From NCBI GenBank assembly GCA_039026555.1, contig JBCCMB010000005.1:1-55059 (forward strand): 55,059 nucleotides of DNA, given 5' to 3'. The DNA comes from JBCCMB01 sp039026555 (GTDB taxonomy: Bacteria; Pseudomonadota; Alphaproteobacteria; Caulobacterales; Hyphomonadaceae). Below the pieces are notes generated by a model. The model did no database searches. It saw only the letters and a list, made by a program, of their open reading frames with translations, and was not told the DNA's origin. The first letter of the stretch is position 1; each line of letters begins with the position of its first letter. Positions 1 through 9,031 of the stretch are shown here, piece after piece. The translations under genes and the position numbers were made by a program.

Positions 1-219
1 AAAAAGACTGACGAAGAACTCGCCCGCGAACGCGCCGATCTGAAATGGCTCGTCATGGTGCTGGCCGATATGGGCCCAGGCGAGGCGCGCGTGCCGGTGA
101 AGATCGAAGGGCGCTCGAAAAAACGCGGCAAGATCACGCTCTTGGCGAAGGAAATGTCGTACGAACCGCTTGAGCTGCTTGATAAGGCCGACATCTCCGA
201 CGACGCGTCCAACGGCTAG
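1..219 (+). CDS. C-terminal fragment of an unrecognised protein (start outside window)
   Basis: The first 72 codons of the window form an open frame ending at the TAG at 217-219. The visible part is charged and has no membrane segment. It begins in a Lys/Glu/Arg-rich stretch, runs through a hydrophobic patch with the residues WLVMVLADMG, then a basic RSKKRGK segment, and ends in an acidic tail. I do not recognise the family. It reads in the same direction as the helicase at 397 but is separated by about 180 bases, so co-transcription is possible but not shown. The frame is clearly coding-like, but the function is unknown. Confidence 0.6.
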   Translation, partial: KKTDEELARERADLKWLVMVLADMGPGEARVPVKIEGRSKKRGKITLLAKEMSYEPLELLDKADISDDASNG

Positions 220-396
220 CCGGGACCACCGACGAAACCACGAACATGTTGATGCCGCCGATTCGTCAGTGCTTTGTACAAGACCTGTTCGCAACGCAAA
301 GATGCGCACGCCTGGCGATGAAGGCTGACTTCCACGCCAAAGCTCGCTAGATCCCATCGACGACATATTGAAAGGCGTAGCGTTTAGGAGGCCCGC

Positions 397-3027
397 ATGG
401 GGGATCTTCGCGCCGTTCTCGGCCCCACCAATACGGGAAAGACCCATCTCGCCGTAGAGCGCATGCTCGCGCATGAAAGCGGCATGATCGGTCTGCCTTT
501 GCGATTGTTGGCGCGGGAAATCTACGACCGCATCGTCGCGGAGAAAGGCGTCGGCGCCGCAGCTTTGGTGACCGGCGAAGAACGCATCATTCCGCCCAAT
601 GCGCGCTATTACGCCTGCACCGTGGAAGCGATGCCGACCTCGACCGAAATCGCCTTTCTAGCCGTTGACGAAGTACAATTGGCGGCGGATCCGGATCGCG
701 GCCATGTCTTCACGGATCGGATTTTGCATGCGCGCGGCCGACAAGAAACCATGCTGCTGGGCGCTGAAACCATGCGGCCCGCCTTGTCGGCGCTCGAATT
801 GGATATCGACCCGGAGCCGCGCGAACGATTTTCGCAGCTGACCTATTCCGGCCACCTCAAGATCACCAAACTGCCCAAGCGATCCGCTATGGTCGCATTT
901 TCTTCCGAAGAGGTCTACGCCATCGCCGAATTGCTACGCCGGCAGCGCGGCGGCGCAGCGGTTGTCATGGGCGCCCTCTCCCCGCGCACGCGCAACGCGC
1001 AGGTCGATCTCTATCAGTCGGGCGAGGTGGATTATTTGGTGGCGACCGATGCGATCGGCATGGGGCTGAACATGGATGTCGGCCATGTCGCCTTCGCCAG
1101 CTTGCGCAAATTCGACGGTCGCCGCCGACGCCCCCTGCGCGCGGATGAAGCCGCTCAAATCGCCGGCCGCGCCGGACGCTTTCGCGATGACGGCACATTC
1201 GGCGAGACGAGCGACTGCCAGCCCTTTGAAGAGGAGATGGTAAAGCGCATCGAAGATCACCGCTTCGACAGCGTCGAAAAACTCTCCTGGCGCAATTCGG
1301 ATCTGGATTTCAGTTCGCTGAACGCGCTGCTCGGCTCTTTGCGTCGACCATCCAAATCGCCCATTCTGAGACGTGCGTCGGATGCGCTGGACGAGGCCAC
1401 ACTAGACGCTCTGGCGAAAGATCCGGAGGTCGGGATCCGGGCGACCAATCGCGCTCATGTGCAGCGCTTATGGACGCTCTGCACCCTCCCAGATTTCCGC
1501 AAATCCGGTCCCGACGGCCATATCCGCCTGGTCAAATCATTCGCCGAGAAACTGATCGACCCGGAGGCGCGGCTGAAAGACGATTGGCTGTATGGCCAAA
1601 TCTCCAAACTGGATAATACCGAGGGCGATATCGACACGCTGCAAAACCGCCTGGCGCAAATCCGGACATGGACCTACGCCGCCAATCGAGATGATTGGAT
1701 GGAGAACGCTCAAACCTGGCGCGGCCGCACGCGCGAGGTGGAGGATCGCTTGTCCGACGCGTTGCACGAGCGATTGATGCAGCGCTTCGTCGACCGGCGG
1801 ACCTCCGCGCTGCTCAAAAGCTTGAATTCGGAAGACGACATCGCCGCGCAATTGGATGAGGCGGGAGACGTCCATGTCGAAGGCCATTTGGTCGGTCGGT
1901 TGGAAGGCCTCGCGTTTAAGCCGGCGGTCACGGCGCAAACGCTAGAAGGCCGCGCAGTACGCAACGCTGCGGTTCAAGCCCTGCGCAGCGTGATCGAAGC
2001 GAAACTCGCCGCGATCGCAGCGGCGGAAGATCGCGCGTTTTCCTTGGACACAAACGGCTGTATCCGCCTGGAAGACGAGATTATCGCTAAATTGGCGCGC
2101 GGGGCGGATTGGTTATCGCCCGATACGCGCCTGATCGGCGGCGATGATGCATCCCAAGGTTTGCTGGACCTGGCGCGGGCGCGGCTCAACCGGTGGTCGG
2201 ATCAATATATCGAAACCGTGCTGGCGCCTATATTTCAAGTCAAACGCACACTAGATGCGGGACGCCTGTCCGGTTTGGCGCGTGGAACGGCGCATCAGCT
2301 TGTGGACGCCGGCGCGGCGATTGACCGACGTAAGGATGGCGTCACCGCGGCGTTGAAACGCGAGGATCGCGAGGCGCTGAAAGAAGTCGGCGTTCGTACC
2401 GGGCGGATCGCCGCCTACATGCCTGGACTTCTAAAACCCGCTCAGGCGGATCTTTGTCTCGCGCTTCGGGCGTTGTTTGACGACAAACCGCGCATGACAG
2501 CTCCCAGCGCTGCGTCCTTCCCCACGGAACGAGGCTGGAGCCAGGCCATGCTGTCGGCGGCCGGCTATGTTCGGCTCGGCGGACGCGCGGTGCGCGCCGA
2601 CATGGTTGAGCGCCTATCCTGGGCGCTGGGCCAGGCGCGCAATGCTGCGGACGGCTCCGCCTTCGCGCCGCCGCCGGAATTGGCGGCGCTGATCGGATGC
2701 CCCGGCGACGAATTTCCCGATGTGCTGCGCGCGATGGGGATGAAGCCAGCGCGGCGCGACAAGGAGACAGGCGCCCCGGATCTCTGGCGGTTCGCGTCGC
2801 AAAAGCGCAAACACGACAAAGCAGTCGCGGCCAAGACCAAGGCTGTCGAAGACAGCGCGTTCGCCGCCCTAGCCGCGCTGGCGTCGCCTATCCCCGAGAC
2901 AGAGCGCCCGGCCAAAAAGAAACGGCGCCGCAAACCGAAACGTGCGCCTATTCGTTCCGGGGCGAAGCCTTCAGCCGATGCGCAATCAACGTCCAGCGCC
3001 AACGCCGAGACCATAGATGGCGAGTAA
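397..3027 (+). CDS. Suv3-like (MgpS-type) ATP-dependent helicase
   Basis: This is a superfamily 2 nucleic-acid helicase of the alphaproteobacterial group related to mitochondrial Suv3, which unwinds structured RNA. The 876-residue protein opens with a Walker A motif GPTNTGKT (residues 9-16) and has a DEVQ Walker B/motif II at 91-94. The helicase C-terminal motif QIAGRAGRF lies near residue 255. A long helical middle region follows, then a Lys/Arg-rich tail that could bind RNA. The ATG at 397 is preceded by a strong AGGAGG ribosome-binding site, which fixes the start. Its stop overlaps the start of the S4-domain gene by 11 bases, so the two are translationally coupled. The RNA substrate is inferred from family knowledge. 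Confidence 0.9.
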   Translation: MGDLRAVLGPTNTGKTHLAVERMLAHESGMIGLPLRLLAREIYDRIVAEKGVGAAALVTGEERIIPPNARYYACTVEAMPTSTEIAFLAVDEVQLAADPDRGHVFTDRILHARGRQETMLLGAETMRPALSALELDIDPEPRERFSQLTYSGHLKITKLPKRSAMVAFSSEEVYAIAELLRRQRGGAAVVMGALSPRTRNAQVDLYQSGEVDYLVATDAIGMGLNMDVGHVAFASLRKFDGRRRRPLRADEAAQIAGRAGRFRDDGTFGETSDCQPFEEEMVKRIEDHRFDSVEKLSWRNSDLDFSSLNALLGSLRRPSKSPILRRASDALDEATLDALAKDPEVGIRATNRAHVQRLWTLCTLPDFRKSGPDGHIRLVKSFAEKLIDPEARLKDDWLYGQISKLDNTEGDIDTLQNRLAQIRTWTYAANRDDWMENAQTWRGRTREVEDRLSDALHERLMQRFVDRRTSALLKSLNSEDDIAAQLDEAGDVHVEGHLVGRLEGLAFKPAVTAQTLEGRAVRNAAVQALRSVIEAKLAAIAAAEDRAFSLDTNGCIRLEDEIIAKLARGADWLSPDTRLIGGDDASQGLLDLARARLNRWSDQYIETVLAPIFQVKRTLDAGRLSGLARGTAHQLVDAGAAIDRRKDGVTAALKREDREALKEVGVRTGRIAAYMPGLLKPAQADLCLALRALFDDKPRMTAPSAASFPTERGWSQAMLSAAGYVRLGGRAVRADMVERLSWALGQARNAADGSAFAPPPELAALIGCPGDEFPDVLRAMGMKPARRDKETGAPDLWRFASQKRKHDKAVAAKTKAVEDSAFAALAALASPIPETERPAKKKRRRKPKRAPIRSGAKPSADAQSTSSANAETIDGE

Positions 3028-3325
3028 AGTAGACGACGCCAACGCGCCGCTGGAGCAAATGCGCCTGGATGTCTGGTTGTGCCGCGCGCGCTTTTTCAAA
3101 ACGCGAACCTTGGCGGGCGAATCTTTGGAAAAAAAAGGCGCGCGGATCGACCGAGACGGCCAGGTCCGCCGCGTATCCAAACCTTCCGTGGGTGTCGCTA
3201 TTGGAGACGTGGTTAGCTTCGCCTGCCAGAAAAAAGTTGAAACGTTGGTAGTGCTGGACCTGCCCGCACGGCGAGGTCCCGCCGCTGAAGCGTCGCAAAA
3301 CTATCGGCGGCTGGACGAGGCCTAA
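3017..3325 (+). CDS. S4-domain RNA-binding protein (Hsp15-like)
   Basis: A 102-residue protein whose residues ~15-75 form an S4 RNA-binding domain: MRLDVWLCRARFFKTR, then the spacing to a basic strand and the IGDVVSF end. Hsp15 proteins of this type bind rRNA or stalled 50S subunits carrying peptidyl-tRNA; whether this one does so is inferred. The start at 3017 lies inside the last codons of the Suv3-like helicase gene, giving an 11-base overlap, and suggests the two products are made together and may act on the same RNA. The upstream ribosome-binding site is weak, which fits translational coupling. Confidence 0.87.
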   Translation: MASKVDDANAPLEQMRLDVWLCRARFFKTRTLAGESLEKKGARIDRDGQVRRVSKPSVGVAIGDVVSFACQKKVETLVVLDLPARRGPAAEASQNYRRLDEA

Positions 3326-3424
3326 CAAAGCGATGCAGCGCAGCTAAATTGACAAGTGTCGGCAAACGCCACATTTGCCACGTAAAGCTGGTCCTTCTCG
3401 ACATTTCCCGGAGCATTTCGCCCG

Positions 3425-3757
3425 ATGACCTATATCGTCACCGACGCCTGCATTCGCTGCAAATACATGGATTGCGTCGAGGTGTGCCCCGTGGATTGTT
3501 TCTACGAAGGTGAAAACACGCTGGTGATACACCCCGACGAGTGCATTGATTGCGGCGTCTGCGAGCCGGAATGCCCGGTCGAGGCGATCGTGCCGGATAC
3601 TGAGGACGAGCCGGACGGCAAATGGCTAAAGATCAACTCCGACTATGCGAAGATATGGCCGAACATCACCGTGAAAGGGGATACGCCTGAAGACGCAGAC
3701 GAATTCGCCGAAGTAAAAGGCAAGTTTGAGAAGTACTTCTCAGAGAAGCCCGGCTAG
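3425..3757 (+). CDS. fdxA: 7Fe (3Fe-4S/4Fe-4S) ferredoxin
   Basis: A 110-residue ferredoxin that carries electrons through one 3Fe-4S and one 4Fe-4S cluster. Cysteines are at 9, 12, 17, 21 and 25, and again at 40, 43, 46 and 50, in the order expected for the FdxA family. The conserved C-terminal extension with WPNIT is also present. The start has GGAG about 11 bases upstream. It follows the S4 gene by 100 bases and precedes carD, a gene order common in Alphaproteobacteria. Its redox partner cannot be told from the sequence. Confidence 0.95.
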   Translation: MTYIVTDACIRCKYMDCVEVCPVDCFYEGENTLVIHPDECIDCGVCEPECPVEAIVPDTEDEPDGKWLKINSDYAKIWPNITVKGDTPEDADEFAEVKGKFEKYFSEKPG

Positions 3758-4001
3758 CTAATATAGGGTTCGCGGAGCGCTGTTAAGATGTGTTAACGGG
3801 TTCTTTCGCCCCATTACGAGGCCGAAGTTTGCGCGCCTGCGACAAACTCTTGAAAAATGTGTTACTTTTGTGATAGGGTATCTTCTCGCTGACGGGCGAT
3901 TAAAGGACATGCAAAATCGAAACGGCACACACTTGCTGCGCATATGCGCAAGCGAGAGGGTTCCTTTCGACTTTGGTGTTGAGTAGCAAGGGTTAGATGG
4001 C

Positions 4002-4520
4002 ATGACGAAACAGACGAAAACCGGGGTCGGCAAATTCGACGTCGAGCAGCACGTGGTTTACCCAGCGCATGGCGTGGGCCGTGTTACGGCGATCGAAACG
4101 CAAAGCGTCGCTGATATGACCCTTGAGGTTTACGTCGTCGCGTTCGAGCAAGACAAACTTATCCTTCGCGTTCCCACAGCGAAAGCGCAATCGTCGGGCA
4201 TGCGTCCCCTCGCCTCCACGCGGATTGTGAATGACGCGCTTAAAACACTGGGTGGACGCGCACGCATCAAGCGCACCATGTGGAGCCGTCGCGCGCAGGA
4301 ATACGAAGCGAAGATCAATTCCGGCGACCTCATCTCCATCGCGGAAGTCGTTCGCGATTTGCACCGCGCGGAAGACCAGCCGGATCAATCCTATTCTGAG
4401 CGCCAATTGTATGAGAGCGCTTTAGACCGGATGGCGCGCGAACTCGCGGCGGTTGAAAATATCGATCATTCAATGGCCGTTGATAAATTATCGCAATCGC
4501 TAGCTAAAAAAGCAGCCTAG
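4002..4520 (+). CDS. carD: CarD-family transcriptional regulator (CdnL-like)
   Basis: CarD/CdnL proteins bind the RNA polymerase beta subunit and stabilise open promoter complexes, especially at rRNA promoters. The 172-residue product has the N-terminal RNA-polymerase-interaction fold (residues ~12-65, with the signature VVYPAHGVGRV), followed by an all-helical DNA-contacting domain including the TMWSRRAQEYE stretch. It ends in a short basic tail. The gene stands alone, with 244 bases in front and a clear hairpin terminator behind at 4551-4580, so it is probably monocistronic. No confident promoter could be picked in the upstream gap. Confidence 0.93.
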   Translation: MTKQTKTGVGKFDVEQHVVYPAHGVGRVTAIETQSVADMTLEVYVVAFEQDKLILRVPTAKAQSSGMRPLASTRIVNDALKTLGGRARIKRTMWSRRAQEYEAKINSGDLISIAEVVRDLHRAEDQPDQSYSERQLYESALDRMARELAAVENIDHSMAVDKLSQSLAKKAA

Positions 4521-4550
4521 GCACGAATTTATCCATTTAAAACAATGTTT

Positions 4551-4581
4551 AAGGGGGCGTTTCCGTAGGAAGCGCCCCTTT
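4551..4581 (+). terminator. Rho-independent terminator of carD
   Basis: A 13-bp stem runs from 4551-4564 to 4568-4580, with one bulged G at 4557 and one G-T pair, closed by a three-base loop. It begins 30 bases after the carD stop and is followed by a short T-rich stretch. The pairing was traced base by base. Confidence 0.75.
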
Positions 4582-4721
4582 CAATTACACATCGTCGGCG
4601 AGAAAATGTCCGGACAAAACACGCGCGTAGGTGATCCAACCACGTTTGTCTCTCGTAAACCTACTTAAACAGTCGGTTAATCGGCCGACTGCCTGGATTT
4701 CGGGACGGAGGCGGAGACCAA

Positions 4722-5609
4722 ATGGCTTCGGGACAATGGCTTAATCAGCCCGCGGATCGCACATTCGTAAAGCGCGCCATGAAAGCCCCGCTGCTTGAGC
4801 CCGAACACGAATTCGAGCTCGCGCGACGATGGCGTGAAGACAATGACGAACGGGCCCTGCACGAGCTGACCACAGCTTATATGCGCCTTGTCATCTCCAT
4901 GGCCTCACGCTTTCGCAATTACGGCCTGCCAATGCCCGATCTGGTACAGGAAGGCAATGTTGGCCTAATGCAGGCGGCTGCACGTTTCGAACCCGCGCGC
5001 GAAGTACGCTTTTCAACCTACGCCTCCTGGTGGATCCGATCCTCGATCCAAGACTATATTCTCCGTAATTGGTCGATTGTGCGGACCGGCACGACAGCCG
5101 CGCAAAAATCCTTGTTTTTCAACCTTCGCCGTTTGCGCGCCTTGATCAACGACACGAGCGAAGCGGCGATGACCCCCGAAAACCGCGCCTACGTCGCCAA
5201 ACAGCTTCGGGTGGAAGAACGCGACGTCGATCACATGGCGTCCCGCTTGTCGGCCGCCGACCGCTCCTTAAACGCGCCTATGGCTGATGGCGGCGATGCG
5301 GAGTGGCAAGACATGCTGGCGAGCGAGACGGTCGAGCCGGAAACGGAAGTGATGACCGCACGTGATGCGGAAACACGCGCCAATTGGATCAAGCTTGCGA
5401 TGAAAGACCTCAATGAGCGCGAGATGATTATCATCAAAGAGCGCCGCTTGGCCGAAGACGGCGTGACGCTGGAAACTCTGGGACGGCAGCTTGGGATTTC
5501 CAAAGAGCGCGTCCGGCAGATTGAGCACCAGGCGCTTAACAAACTCCGTAATGCGCTAACCCGTATTGTCGGTGATCCAGAAGAAGCGGGCCTGATCCCC
5601 TCATCATAG
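4722..5609 (+). CDS. rpoH: RNA polymerase sigma-32 (heat-shock sigma factor)
   Basis: The 295-residue protein has sigma-70 regions 2 (ending in FSTYASWWIRSSIQDYILRN), 3, and 4 with the helix-turn-helix LGRQLGISKERVRQIE. The RpoH box QKSLFFNLRR follows region 2.4 and separates this from housekeeping or stationary-phase sigma factors. It directs transcription of chaperone and protease genes in heat stress. The start at 4722 is supported by a GGAGGCGGAG ribosome-binding stretch. A 7-bp inverted repeat lies in the leader at 4670-4691. The stop overlaps the convergent nuclease-fold gene by 6 bases. Confidence 0.95.
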   Translation: MASGQWLNQPADRTFVKRAMKAPLLEPEHEFELARRWREDNDERALHELTTAYMRLVISMASRFRNYGLPMPDLVQEGNVGLMQAAARFEPAREVRFSTYASWWIRSSIQDYILRNWSIVRTGTTAAQKSLFFNLRRLRALINDTSEAAMTPENRAYVAKQLRVEERDVDHMASRLSAADRSLNAPMADGGDAEWQDMLASETVEPETEVMTARDAETRANWIKLAMKDLNEREMIIIKERRLAEDGVTLETLGRQLGISKERVRQIEHQALNKLRNALTRIVGDPEEAGLIPSS

Positions 5610-6434
5610 ACTCTCGCCGACGTCTAAGCGTTCGATCTGCGCCCAATGGGTCAGCGGAATATGAAACCCGTTATCGTCCCGCACGCGTCCGCGAATTCGG
5701 ACACGCAGGTCTTGGGGCAATTCGTCCATATCCCGGAGCCGGCGCAGACGCGCACCAAGCTCAAGCACTAGTCCATCGCCTGAAGGCCGACACGTCCCCT
5801 CCTCGCGAAACGCATCCTCCACCACCCGGGCGCGGCCTTCGACAAGCGCGAACCGGCCAGCGGACTCACCCATCTCCTGCGGACGACGCAGCGCATAATA
5901 GGGTGTCGCCCACAAACCGCGCGACGCAGCCCTGGCCTCCGCTTCCAAAGCCAAAAGCTCGCTTGCGCGCGCGGCGTTGTCGGGCCAGGTCCGCACACGT
6001 GCGCACCCCTGGCGGATCTGAAACCCGTTCGCCCAAATCTTGCGACCCAGCTCGTCTGTAGCGATGACATGCGCGATAGCCCGATCATAAGGATCGCGCG
6101 ACAAGCCGCCATAGAAAAGCTGGCATTGCCGGCCCAAAACCGCTTCTTCCAGACGCGCGCCCGCTTCATCGGCGAAGGGCTCGCCCTCGCGATCGCGATA
6201 AGGCCGGCTAGGCGCTTCAATCTCGGCGAGCCGCACCCGCAACCCTGTATCCAACGCGATCAAATCGCCATCTGAGACGCGCACCACGCGGCCCTTTTCG
6301 CCAGGCCTTAGAGCGTTTGTAGCGGAAGAGCCGCCGCCAAGACCGCAAGCGCTCGCTCCGGCCGCCAAAGCGGACGAGATGACCCGCCTGCGCGTTGGAT
6401 TTGCGCGGCGTAAAGATGCTGCCGTCCCAACCAC
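5604..6434 (-). CDS. Exported SNase-like (thermonuclease-fold) protein
   Basis: A 276-residue protein with a staphylococcal nuclease (OB-fold) domain at about residues 45-160: the segments VVRVSDGDLIALD and VRLAEIEAPSRPY match the family. A Tat-like N-terminus TRRRVISSALAAG indicates export. A second, less familiar domain follows. The start is a GTG at 6434. I do not see the complete set of arginine/glutamate catalytic residues with certainty, so nuclease activity is not assured. The gene is convergent with rpoH and overlaps its last 6 bases. Confidence 0.75.
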   Translation of the reverse strand: MVGTAASLRRANPTRRRVISSALAAGASACGLGGGSSATNALRPGEKGRVVRVSDGDLIALDTGLRVRLAEIEAPSRPYRDREGEPFADEAGARLEEAVLGRQCQLFYGGLSRDPYDRAIAHVIATDELGRKIWANGFQIRQGCARVRTWPDNAARASELLALEAEARAASRGLWATPYYALRRPQEMGESAGRFALVEGRARVVEDAFREEGTCRPSGDGLVLELGARLRRLRDMDELPQDLRVRIRGRVRDDNGFHIPLTHWAQIERLDVGESL

Positions 6435-6540
6435 GCAGCCACGCTAAGCGCTCCTGCGATAAAGCGCAAAAATCTTTGCAGACGCTGACCCTAGGTTAGG
6501 CTTTCCATGCAAAGGGCGACGGCTATCGTTTTGGACGGAA

Positions 6541-6563
6541 ATGTCCGCAAGAGACGCGGACAT
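6541..6563. repeat. 8-bp inverted repeat in the leader of the acyl-CoA synthetase gene
   Basis: ATGTCCGC at 6541-6548 and GCGGACAT at 6556-6563 are perfect inverted copies with a 7-base spacer. The repeat ends directly at the GGAGG ribosome-binding site (6564-6568) of the gene starting at 6574. It could be an operator or an mRNA stem; the sequence does not decide. Confidence 0.5.
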
Positions 6564-6573
6564 GGAGGACACA

Positions 6574-8121
6574 ATGCATCCCTGCATTCACGCGCGCACA
6601 TCGCCGGATAAACCCGCCTTCATCATGGCCGGATCCGGTGAAACCGTGACCTTTAAAATGCTCGATGATCGGTCCAATCAAGGCGCGCAATTGCTGCGCG
6701 CGTCGGGGTTTCAAAAGGGCGACTCAATCGCGATCTTCGCGGAAAACTCCGCACGGTATTTTGAACTCGTCTGGGCCGCTCAAAGATGCGGGCTTTACTA
6801 TGTATGCATCTCGTCGCGCCTCACCGCGCCGGAGGTTGAGTACATCATCCAAGACAGCGGCGTGCGGGCGCTCATCGCATCGGACGGGCTGGCGGACGTC
6901 GCAATTGACGTAAAAGCCGCGACGCAGCTCGACGACTACTGGTCGATCGATGGCGAAATTGAGGGTTATAAGCGCTTTGAAACCGCGCGCGACGCCCAGC
7001 CTGCAAGCCCTATCGCGGATGAAAGCTGCGGCCTCGACATGCTGTATTCGTCCGGCACAACGGGCCGCCCCAAAGGCATACGCATGCCGATGGATCCAGA
7101 CGCGCCGATCGATGCGGACAACATCCTACGCCAAATCGTGTCGGGCTTTTGCGGGTTGGATGACAAATCCATCTATGTGTCGCCCGCGCCGCTCTATCAC
7201 GCTGCGCCGCTTCGATGGTGCATGGCGGCCACCAAGGGCGGCGCGACACTTATCATTATGGAGAAATTCGACCCAGAAGGGTTCTTAGCGGCGGTGGAGC
7301 AATACAAGGCGACGCATGCTCAATTGGTGCCGACAATGTTCGTACGCATGCTGAAACTGCCCGAAGAGGTGCGCGCCAAGTATAACGTTTCTTCGCTGAC
7401 CGCCGCCATCCATGCTGCAGCGCCCTGCCCCATCCCCGTCAAGGAGCAAATGATCGAATGGTGGGGTCCGGTAATCTACGAATATTACGCCGGATCAGAG
7501 GGCAACGGCTTTACCTGGATCAATTCCGAAGACTGGCTGACACACAAAGGCTCGGTCGGCCGCGCCATATTGGGCGTCCCCCATATCTGCGATGAAGCAG
7601 GTGAAGAATTGGCCGTGGGCGAGGAAGGGACGATCTATTTTTCCGGCGCCCCCCTCCCGCACTACCATAATGATCCGGTCAAAACCGCGGAATGCCGGCA
7701 CGTCAAACACCAGGATTGGTCAACGCTTGGAGATGTTGGACGCGTCGACGAAGAAGGCTTCATTTATCTGACCGATCGCAAAGCCTTCATGATCATATCC
7801 GGCGGCGTCAACATCTATCCGCAGGAAACCGAGAATGTGTTGATCACGCATCCTAAGGTTGCGGATGTCGCGGTTGTGGGCGTTCCCAGTGATGAATTCG
7901 GTGAAGACGTGAAAGCCGTCGTGCAGCCGGAGGACGGATTATCGCCCAGCGACGCGCTTGCCGAAGAGCTTATGACCTTCTGCCAACTCAATCTGGCGAA
8001 GATAAAATGTCCCAAATCCATTGATTTTGATCCAGAATTGCCGCGACACCCCACTGGAAAGCTATATAAACGGATCATTCGAGACCGGTATTGGGGCAAA
8101 CGCGACAGTCGCATCGTTTAG
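6574..8121 (+). CDS. Acyl-CoA synthetase (AMP-forming, FadD-like)
   Basis: This enzyme activates a carboxylic acid with ATP to an acyl-adenylate and then to a CoA thioester. The ~515-residue protein has the P-loop SSGTTGRPKG, the adenylation motif YEYYAGSEG, and the C-terminal DRKAFMIISGGVNIYPQE followed by GKLYKR with the catalytic lysine. I chose the ATG at 6574 because GGAGG lies 5 bases upstream; an in-frame ATG at 6541 has no such site. The MaoC hydratase gene follows after 10 bases, so the two form an operon for acyl-CoA metabolism. The acid substrate is not predictable. Confidence 0.9.
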   Translation: MHPCIHARTSPDKPAFIMAGSGETVTFKMLDDRSNQGAQLLRASGFQKGDSIAIFAENSARYFELVWAAQRCGLYYVCISSRLTAPEVEYIIQDSGVRALIASDGLADVAIDVKAATQLDDYWSIDGEIEGYKRFETARDAQPASPIADESCGLDMLYSSGTTGRPKGIRMPMDPDAPIDADNILRQIVSGFCGLDDKSIYVSPAPLYHAAPLRWCMAATKGGATLIIMEKFDPEGFLAAVEQYKATHAQLVPTMFVRMLKLPEEVRAKYNVSSLTAAIHAAAPCPIPVKEQMIEWWGPVIYEYYAGSEGNGFTWINSEDWLTHKGSVGRAILGVPHICDEAGEELAVGEEGTIYFSGAPLPHYHNDPVKTAECRHVKHQDWSTLGDVGRVDEEGFIYLTDRKAFMIISGGVNIYPQETENVLITHPKVADVAVVGVPSDEFGEDVKAVVQPEDGLSPSDALAEELMTFCQLNLAKIKCPKSIDFDPELPRHPTGKLYKRIIRDRYWGKRDSRIV

Positions 8122-8131
8122 GGAGACTATT

Positions 8132-8578
8132 ATGAAAGAAGTTAGCTTTGCAGATTTGGAGAGCATCGCAGGCACAGAAGTGGGCGTAAGCGACTGGCAC
8201 GTTATCGACCAGGACCGCGTAAACAAATTCGCCGAAGCCACGGGCGACCATCAATGGATACATGTGGACGTGGAACGCGCCACAAAAGAGATGGGCGGCC
8301 CCATCGCACACGGCTATCTGACATTGTCGCTTTTGCCGATGCTGTCGTCCGAAGTTATGCAGGTAACCGGCGTTAGCCGCGGCATCAATTACGGCTCGGA
8401 CAAGGTGCGCTTCACCAATATGGTTCCGGTCGGATCCAAAGTCCGCCTGCGCCAAAGCTGCAAATCCATCACGGATAAAGCTGGCGGCAAGCAGATGATT
8501 ATGGAATCCACCATTGAAGTTGAAGGCCAGGAGCGTCCGGCGTGCGTCGCCGAAGCGATCACCGTTCTTTACGGGTAG
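8132..8578 (+). CDS. MaoC-family enoyl-CoA hydratase/dehydratase
   Basis: A 148-residue hot-dog-fold hydratase. The hydratase motif FAEATGDHQWIHVD contains the expected catalytic pair Asp39 and His44, and GPIAHGYLTLSL follows. Such enzymes hydrate trans-2-enoyl-CoA to (R)-3-hydroxyacyl-CoA. The ATG at 8132 is chosen because a GGGAGA site sits 5 bases upstream and because the hydratase family begins near this residue; the reading frame itself is open further upstream inside the acyl-CoA synthetase gene. It is the second gene of a two-gene unit with that synthetase. Confidence 0.9.
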   Translation: MKEVSFADLESIAGTEVGVSDWHVIDQDRVNKFAEATGDHQWIHVDVERATKEMGGPIAHGYLTLSLLPMLSSEVMQVTGVSRGINYGSDKVRFTNMVPVGSKVRLRQSCKSITDKAGGKQMIMESTIEVEGQERPACVAEAITVLYG

Positions 8579-8619
8579 AAACGCTCTATATGGGAGGGTG
8601 AACGTAAAGGATCACCATT

Positions 8620-9030
8620 ATGGCCGACACCCTCCCAAAAGTGGACCTTAGCGATGCGGAATGGCGCGACCGGCTGACGCCGGAGCAATACCACGTCGCG
8701 CGGAAGGAAGGCACGGAACGCGCCTTTTCGCCCGGAAACTTTGAGGGTGAAAAACGCCCCGGCAAATATCACTGTGTGGGATGCAACGCCTTATTGTGGT
8801 CGTCCGAACATAAATTCGACAGCGGCACCGGCTGGCCGTCATTTTACCAACCGGCGTCGGACGGCGTGGTCGACACCAAGACGGACTTCAAACTCGTCCT
8901 GCCGCGCACTGAAGTTCACTGCAATGTCTGCGGCGCGCATATGGGTCACGTCTTCAAAGACGGCCCCGCGCCGACGGGATTGCGCTATTGCATCAACGGC
9001 GTCGTTTTGAAGTTTAAGCCGGAAGACTAG
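8620..9030 (+). CDS. msrB: Peptide-methionine (R)-S-oxide reductase
   Basis: MsrB reduces the R epimer of methionine sulfoxide in proteins. The 136-residue product has the zinc ligands Cys52, Cys55, Cys101 and Cys104 in two CxxC pairs. The motif SGTGWPSF is present, as is the catalytic Cys124 in RYCING. There is no signal peptide, so it should be cytoplasmic. It follows the MaoC gene by about 40 bases with an independent ribosome-binding site. Its stop lies one base from the stop of the convergent membrane protein gene. Confidence 0.95.
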   Translation: MADTLPKVDLSDAEWRDRLTPEQYHVARKEGTERAFSPGNFEGEKRPGKYHCVGCNALLWSSEHKFDSGTGWPSFYQPASDGVVDTKTDFKLVLPRTEVHCNVCGAHMGHVFKDGPAPTGLRYCINGVVLKFKPED

Positions 9031-9031
9031 G

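Noticed and set aside
246..350. 34-codon open frame between the first fragment and the helicase gene
   Set aside because: No ribosome-binding site, no composition signal and no recognisable pattern.
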